Shown: one piece after another, positions 58,729 through 64,000 of the stretch | Layout: each line of letters begins with the position of its first letter | How positions within the stretch are numbered: position 1 is the first letter of the stretch | DNA from: Protonemura montana | Lineage: Eukaryota; Arthropoda; Insecta; Plecoptera; Nemouridae | Reading direction: 5' to 3' | DNA: 64,000 nt | Assembly (NCBI GenBank): GCA_947568835.1 | Contig: OX387605.1 | Span: forward strand, 20,092,418 to 20,156,417 | The notes under the pieces: model-generated | Database searches by the model: none | Told to the model about the DNA's origin: nothing | Seen by the model: the letters and a program-made list of their open reading frames with translations, nothing else | Translations under genes and position numbers: made by a program

Positions 58729-61285
58729 GTCCTTGGTGCGGTTCTTTCGAGAACAGTTTGTGAACTTTTTGAGTACAATCGATGCACAGTATTTTTGGGA
58801 TTGGTCTCTGGGCATAGAGAGTGCACTGTTGTGTTGGAAGTGAACCGTCAATTTCCATTTGAGAGATGTTTGCATTTAAAGACTTTTTAATTATAAAGTT
58901 TGGTTTGGTATGAAGAAACATTGCATTACTCTCTTGGAGCAAGCTTGGGTTGTTGTAATGAGAAAGATATAGATAAAGGTATTAAAACCTTGTTGTAGAG
59001 CAGTCTTGACTTGTTTTTTGGACGTATCTGGTAATGTTGTTGCGCGAGCAGTCAATTCGTTGTGTCAGGCCCATTTCATTACGATGTTTCAAGCCTTTCG
59101 AATGTATACTGGCGCACTCGGGAGGTGGTACAAATCTACAAGTCAGTTCAATTCGTTGTGCCATAGTCAAGTATTTGAAACACTGCGAGTCTGTTGGTCT
59201 TTGTGTTTGAGTCAATGATGATTCGTTCATTTCACCAGTAGCCATTGTTCAAAGACTATTTTCATTTTCAATGACTGCCAATTTTCCTGCCAGTGTCAAT
59301 ATGAGAGATTTCTTCAATGAAAACCATTTTCTTAATCGGATATTGCATTTTCAGAATGGATATATATAATATAAATCCTCCGTCAATTGCAAAATTGTTG
59401 TTTTACCAAGAGCTGTCGATGTTTACTACATGTTTTAATAGATGTAATTTCAGAAACTGGTGTCCGTACATATTCGGAATTCAAGACTTATTATTAACAC
59501 CTCTCTAGGTGTCTGACACTGTGTTTTACTGCAGTTGTTTACTGTTGATCTTTTTGTAAAATCAGTTTTATTAATGTATTGTAGTTCAATCGTGCAACGT
59601 AAATCACAACAAACTCCACTCGGTCCTTTGGAAATTAGTGCAAACCTTGAGCCTGGTTTTGGCACAGAAGTAGTTTTCCATCCTCTTGTATAAATGAAGG
59701 TAGGGGTAAAAAAATAAGTTCAAGGGACCCTGTAGATGGTGATCATTTTAAGGAGCATAAAATAGCAATGTTTATGTAGGTAGGAAGTTAACAATGAATT
59801 AAGAGTCAATTGTGATCGACACAACTTTGATGCTCTAGGCCTAAATTGATTTCGAAGACTACACCGTGCTAACAGTAACATCTGTATTTTGTTTCAAGAT
59901 TAAAACGTGTTCATCATGTAAACTATTATTTTTGATGTCGAGACTAAAAGGGTCTTACAAAGATGCGAATACGAGGTCAGAAATAGTTTTTGTACACATT
60001 CTGATTATCTGTAATCTCACCTATAGGTACCTAGAGATAGTACCCAAATGTCCCAATGTTCAGGCATGGTTGTCAGTGGCCAAGCTAGGTTATTGCCAAA
60101 GAACATTTCTTTTTTATGTGATGTTTGTGTAGGACCTTGTAGACGAGAAGAAAATGTGTACATACTGCATTGATTTTAATTGTACTGTTACGAAGCTATT
60201 GTGAGTTCAATGTACAATTATGTGAGCTGTACGGTTCTTATTGAAACGTAGAGCATTATTTGTGTACAGAAAAAAATCATTATCTACTGGATAATACAAT
60301 ATTATTCATATGGACAACTACTTTTTTACTAGCACCAGCACCAATCCTTTAATATTTCAATTCCATATTCCATATTTCATATTCCATTTTTTTTTGTGTT
60401 TTATAAAAAACACAGGTCCACACGCAGATAAAAACACACACAGACCTAAACAAGTTTTGGTGTGATTTTTAATGAACAGGGAGAAGTAATTTGAAGTAAG
60501 CCGAGCAAAGCCAACCGAAGTAAAGTTGCTCCAATCGTCTAGCCGGATTATTTTATTTTTTTATTTTATCCATCTGAGCTAAACTGGGAAGGCCAATAAC
60601 TGTTCTGTTTTACATGTAGTTATTTTTGTCATACCCCTGTGAGAAAACATTGTTGGTTTTTTATCGAATAGTGGCTGAATATCCAAAGCAAACTTGCATG
60701 GATACTGCATTACTGCACATTAAAACTAGTAGCATAAATGTTGAATAGTTCCTATTCAATGACAGTAGTATAACTAGCTCGAACTAACGCAATTTGTGTT
60801 GCGTTGTAGATGAGCAGAGCGAAAGTTGCGGCTGGTAAAAATTAAGTAATTTTATCTTAAGTTCAAACTGCACTCCATAGAGACAAAACGGAAGGCCGTG
60901 CCGTAGTCACGTGATATCGTTGGAATCCTAATTCACGCTTGTCAAGCATATGCGTAGATTTGTTTGTCCTGGAGCAAAAATGCACAAAATTTGCCAGAAA
61001 ATTCCAAATAAAAAGTTAACGAAGCCAAGAACAGTCTTAAATTATTTGAAAAAGCTTTATTTTGATGCGTTTTGCACATTAGCAAAGATTGGTAAAAAAA
61101 TATAAAATACTCGCTTCGCTCATCAGCAACGTACATTTTCGAAGAATAAACCTGGTGAGCCAAAATAAATCCTTTATCTGCTATGTACTCGATTGTTTTA
61201 CATTTTACCTGAAAGGTAGGGCCATTAAAAAGGTGGCACATTTAGTAAGTTTCCTCGCAATTTTTCCTCGCATTTTCTTTGAGAA
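58729..61285. other. ARID5 3' UTR and intergenic sequence
   Basis: AT-rich sequence with no credible gene. A Pumilio-type TGTACATA lies at about 60,157. I could not fix the poly(A) site. Confidence 0.45.
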
Positions 61286-61461
61286 TCTCAAATAACCTGG
61301 ATATAGCATAGGATCCAGCCAGCTGATCTCAACTTACCTGGATATAGCATAGGATCAGCCAGCTGATCTCAGGTAACCTGGAATCTGGATAGAGCATAGC
61401 ATCCAGCCAGCTCACTCAAATAACCTGGATAGAGCATAGGATCAAGCCAGCCGGCCAGGTA
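61286..61461 (+). repeat. Tandem repeat, about 40-46-nt unit x 4
   Basis: Four diverged copies of a unit around ACCTGGATATAGCATAGGAT, then CCAGCCAGCT. Copies 3 and 4 carry GGATAGAGCATAG instead of GGATATAGCATAG. Confidence 0.88.
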
Positions 61462-61513
61462 AATGCCATCACCAAGCTTTCACTTTAAGGTGATGCAAGC
61501 ATGGGCGTCCGGA

Positions 61514-61545
61514 GGGGGGTGCAAGGGGGTGCTTTTGCACCCCCC
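61514..61545. repeat. GC-rich hairpin, 11-bp stem
   Basis: GGGGGGTGCAA at 61,514-61,524 and its exact reverse complement TTGCACCCCCC at 61,535-61,545 enclose a 10-base spacer. It may be the end of a DNA transposon; no partner end was found. Confidence 0.75.
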
Positions 61546-61615
61546 TGGAAATAACATTCCCGTCGCCTCTGTGTAGGACATCCCGTAACAATGTATTAAA
61601 TGTATTTTATTTACT

Positions 61616-62408
61616 AACGACAGAGATAACCGTAAGCATTTTAGCAATTGTTTCGAAATGGTAGCTATCACAAAGTTTTTGGGCATTCAAATTGATCAAC
61701 ATTTCAAGTGGCACCATCATATTGTCATGCTTTCTCCTAAGTTAACTGTAGCCTGTTATGCTCTCAGGAAAATAGCCACCCTAGCTAACTTTGAGACGGT
61801 ACTTATGGTTTATCACGCCTACTTCCACTCTGTTATGAAGTATGGTTTAATGTTTTGGGGGAACTCAACACTTGCTCAAAGTATTTTCAAAATCCAAAAG
61901 AAAGCCATCAGAATTGTAGCCAGAGTCAGAGGTCGAACCAGTGTACGCAAATTTTTTATCAAATATAATGTTTTAACTCTATTTTCCCAGTATATTTATG
62001 ACTGCGCATTATTTGTATACAAAAACAAGTCTGATTTTATTTTAAATAGGGATATACACGATCACGATACCAGGCACCCACATAACTTATCTATTAATAA
62101 ATACAGAACGACTAAGTTCATAAAACAGATCGGTGGAGCTTGCCCTACCATTTTTAACAAGCTACCCGAACATTTTAAATCAAGTGACTCGCTATCCCAG
62201 TTCAAATCAGCTCTACATAAATTCTTAGTTACAAATTGTTTTTATAGTTTAAATGAATTTTTGACTACAAATAATTATTTGTGATTTTACTGTACATATT
62301 TAAATTCTGTATTTTATTGTATTTTTATTATTAAGAGGGCGCTAATCCGTTCAACATTGTAACAAAATGTTTCATGGAAAATAAATAAAAAAAAAAAAAA
62401 AAAAAAAC
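61616..62408 (+). mobile_element. 5'-truncated LINE ending in poly(A)
   Basis: The element contains the 3' end of a reverse-transcriptase ORF (61,658-62,284), a 3' UTR, AATAAATAAA and then a run of about 20 A ending at about 62,407. A 5'-truncated copy with a poly(A) tail is the usual product of target-primed reverse transcription. The 5' edge is uncertain and I could not identify a target-site duplication with confidence. Confidence 0.8.
61658..62284 (+). pseudogene. Partial jockey-type LINE ORF2, C-terminal part of RT
   Basis: A 208-aa open frame begins inside the protein. It shows the pattern typical of the end of the RT domain in Jockey/I-group LINEs: TKFLGIQID, a YALRKI block, SVMKYGLMFWGNS, KIQKKAIRIVA, and a later conserved-looking RTTKF block. 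The endonuclease and the RT catalytic motifs (YxDD region) are missing through 5' truncation, so it is not functional. The frame itself is undamaged and ends in TGA next to the poly(A) signal, so the insertion is fairly recent. Confidence 0.82.
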
Positions 62409-62997
62409 AGGGTGCTTGTTTCGCTCCATGCAACGCAATCAATTTTTAATTTTTGCTGGCAGCGAACAAGGTATTGGTCCAGCTTCCTTATTTCAAAAGA
62501 ATCGGTAAGCTCACACCTTGTTTTTGACGGCTATCTTGCAGACACGAAACTCCGCGCCCATTCAGAGCCGAATTACTCATTTCGCTGTAGTGCTGGTCGC
62601 CGGGAAACAAGTCCACTGGTTAAAATTTAACTTGGCAGTAAAAAAAGCAGCAATATCTCTCTCCGTGTGAGATGTTCCTGGACTGCAAGTGAGGCTCTAG
62701 CAGACTGGAGTTCACTGATCTGGCTGATCTCTGAAATATGATCGCTGCTCCGGCGCCTCTGATCGCTGATATCATAAGGGAGCATGCATGTAATGCAAAA
62801 TGTCTCCTGCAACTTAATTTGACCTTTAAATTGTGGTTATTGAAGTTATTTTTCCCTTATCGACTTCGACATTAAAACATTGAAATGGTCTGTGTTTGAT
62901 GAGAGTAGCGAGCGAAACAATCCAATCCCATTTGCAATTTAAATCTATGCTTTAAATCATTTCAGATGATTGTCAGCTTTTGGATTTGACTTCTGAA
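62409..62997. other. Intergenic, no feature seen
   Basis: Short open frames only. I see no gene or repeat I can name. Confidence 0.4.
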
Positions 62998-63396
62998 ATA
63001 TGGGTGACCAACATACACATGACCAGTTCTGTTCGGGAGGGAGGTTAGAGGGTTGAAAGTTAGTTCAGCAACTTAACTCGCCTTGCTTATCTACCTCTCG
63101 ACAGCATGGATTTGTGGAGGAATCCTGTGGTTCGAGTTGTAATTTTTTCAATTGCTGTCAATTATTCAATTGTTCAATTGCGGAGGGGACGTTAAGCCAG
63201 TGGTCCCATTGGTGCTCGTCGACAGGAGTAGGCCACGTGCACCGGGTTTTCCCTCCTTCCTTCTTAATAAGGTAGGTAAATCATCATTCTCATCATCACT
63301 CACTCATTTACCGGCACTATTAGACCAGTGCCACATTATTGTCCGTTGTCAAAACAGTGCGTCGTAAAACGTCACTAATCAATCAATCAATCTGTA
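62998..63396 (+). repeat. 5S rRNA-derived SINE, copy 3
   Basis: It begins inside the 5S-like head (TGGGTGACC), so it is 5'-truncated. It then follows the same body as copies 1 and 2 (GACGTTAAGCC, ACAGGAGTAGGCC, CACCGGGTTT). A 38-base CAATTG-rich stretch (63,143-63,180) replaces the corresponding body segment. It ends with the tail shared with copy 2 and the simple repeat AATCAATCAATCAATC, a typical SINE 3' end. Confidence 0.78.
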
Positions 63397-63599
63397 AGAT
63401 CTGTAAGATCACACTACAACGCAGAAAATATCGTATCTTGTAAAGGTTTGCAACAAGTTTTTCAACAAAAGTCAGAAAGAATATCACATATTTTTATCTC
63501 CCGATCAGTCCTATTTTGAGGCGTTGCCTATGCCTAAAATTCAAAGCTTTATTTCATAAAATTGTGTCAAGTTGCTGGGAACGAATGACGTTGTCAGGA

Positions 63600-63907
63600 A
63601 ATTTAGTTTGCCTGTGAAAACTTTGAAGCAACTCGTGGTACGCGTGAGTGCCACGGGACTGCCTATACGTACGATTAATCCAACCATGACAAGTTTCAAC
63701 TGAAATAATCGTCTAAAACGAGGCGAAAATTTGTCTCTTCGTACCAGGCGAGTAGCCGACAGAAGAGTATCGCCTGAAACCTACTGCATCGCTGTTCAAG
63801 TGACGTCACAACACGTGCTCGATCGACCCCGCCTCGTACTTTCGATCGACTGAAGCTCGGCTTCATTGGCTGACCGGTTTTCGAAGTGAATCGAGGTGAT
63901 AACAGCA
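63600..63907 (+). promoter_or_regulatory. Candidate promoter of the next gene
   Basis: GC- and CpG-richer than its surroundings. It carries a perfect TGACGTCA (63,801-63,808), a CACGTG E-box four bases later (63,812-63,817) and an inverted CCAAT (CATTGGCTG, about 63,863-63,871). Confidence 0.45.
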
Positions 63908-64000
63908 ATGGCGTCCACGGCTGCTATCACAGACCAGATGTTTTCCAGGCGTGCTGATGCTAAAGAACTGCAAATACTCGTACTTTAATTGGGGATGTTT
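63908..64000 (+). CDS. Possible first exon of a gene running off the window
   Basis: The ATG has purine at -3 and G at +4 and follows the promoter-like region. The frame starts MASTAAITDQMFSRRADAKE and would stop at 63,986 unless spliced before that; a weak donor (CTC then GTACTT) lies at about 63,980. No family is recognised and no coding statistics can be judged from so short a piece. Listed as a tentative partial gene. Confidence 0.25.

Overview
The window is nuclear DNA from an arthropod, most likely an insect. Its genes have many introns with GT..AG boundaries, the background is AT-rich, and there are SINEs and a poly(A)-tailed LINE. Two genes encode phenoloxidase-activating-factor-2-type clip-domain serine protease homologues, an arthropod family. 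I cannot name the species. Gene models were built by hand from splice consensus and reading phase; each model sums to an intact frame. None has been checked against transcripts.

Layout. 1-8,046: a 5S-rRNA-like SINE on the left edge, then SPH gene 1 (1,609-6,640, 6 exons, 412 aa), an orphan exon fragment (about 7,250-7,440) and a second 5S-type SINE. 8,887-13,822: two tandem paralogous genes for small single-pass membrane proteins with proline-rich PPxY tails (186 and 199 aa). They have the same four-exon layout and intron phases, and I recognise no named family. 15,747-25,746: candidate promoter and 5' exon, then SPH gene 2 (16,808-25,746, 6 exons, 430 aa). 27,121-58,728: an ARID5-type chromatin regulator (ARID5A/ARID5B orthologue, 10 exons, 844 aa) with a 25.3 kb second intron (27,614-52,918). 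That intron holds no gene I can support, only simple repeats, a tRNA-derived SINE and a candidate internal promoter. 58,729-64,000: 3' UTR and intergenic DNA with a tandem repeat, a hairpin, a 5'-truncated LINE, a third 5S-type SINE and the probable promoter and start of another gene at the right edge.

How the genes fit together. Both SPH genes keep the clip cysteines and the catalytic His and Asp but have Gly in place of the catalytic Ser, as in PPAF2-type cofactors of prophenoloxidase activation. They are expected to be secreted, non-catalytic regulators of melanisation. The two PPxY membrane-protein genes sit between them; whether this is functional clustering or chance is unknown. The ARID5 gene is unrelated: it encodes a nuclear DNA-binding protein with an N-terminal BAH-like region, a basic AT-hook-like stretch, an ARID domain, a SUMO-interaction-like motif and a low-complexity C-terminus.

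The least-described items are the 5S-derived SINE family, a 276-bp insertion with a 13-bp target-site duplication and a hammerhead-ribozyme-like core, and the PPxY membrane-protein pair with its orphan exon.
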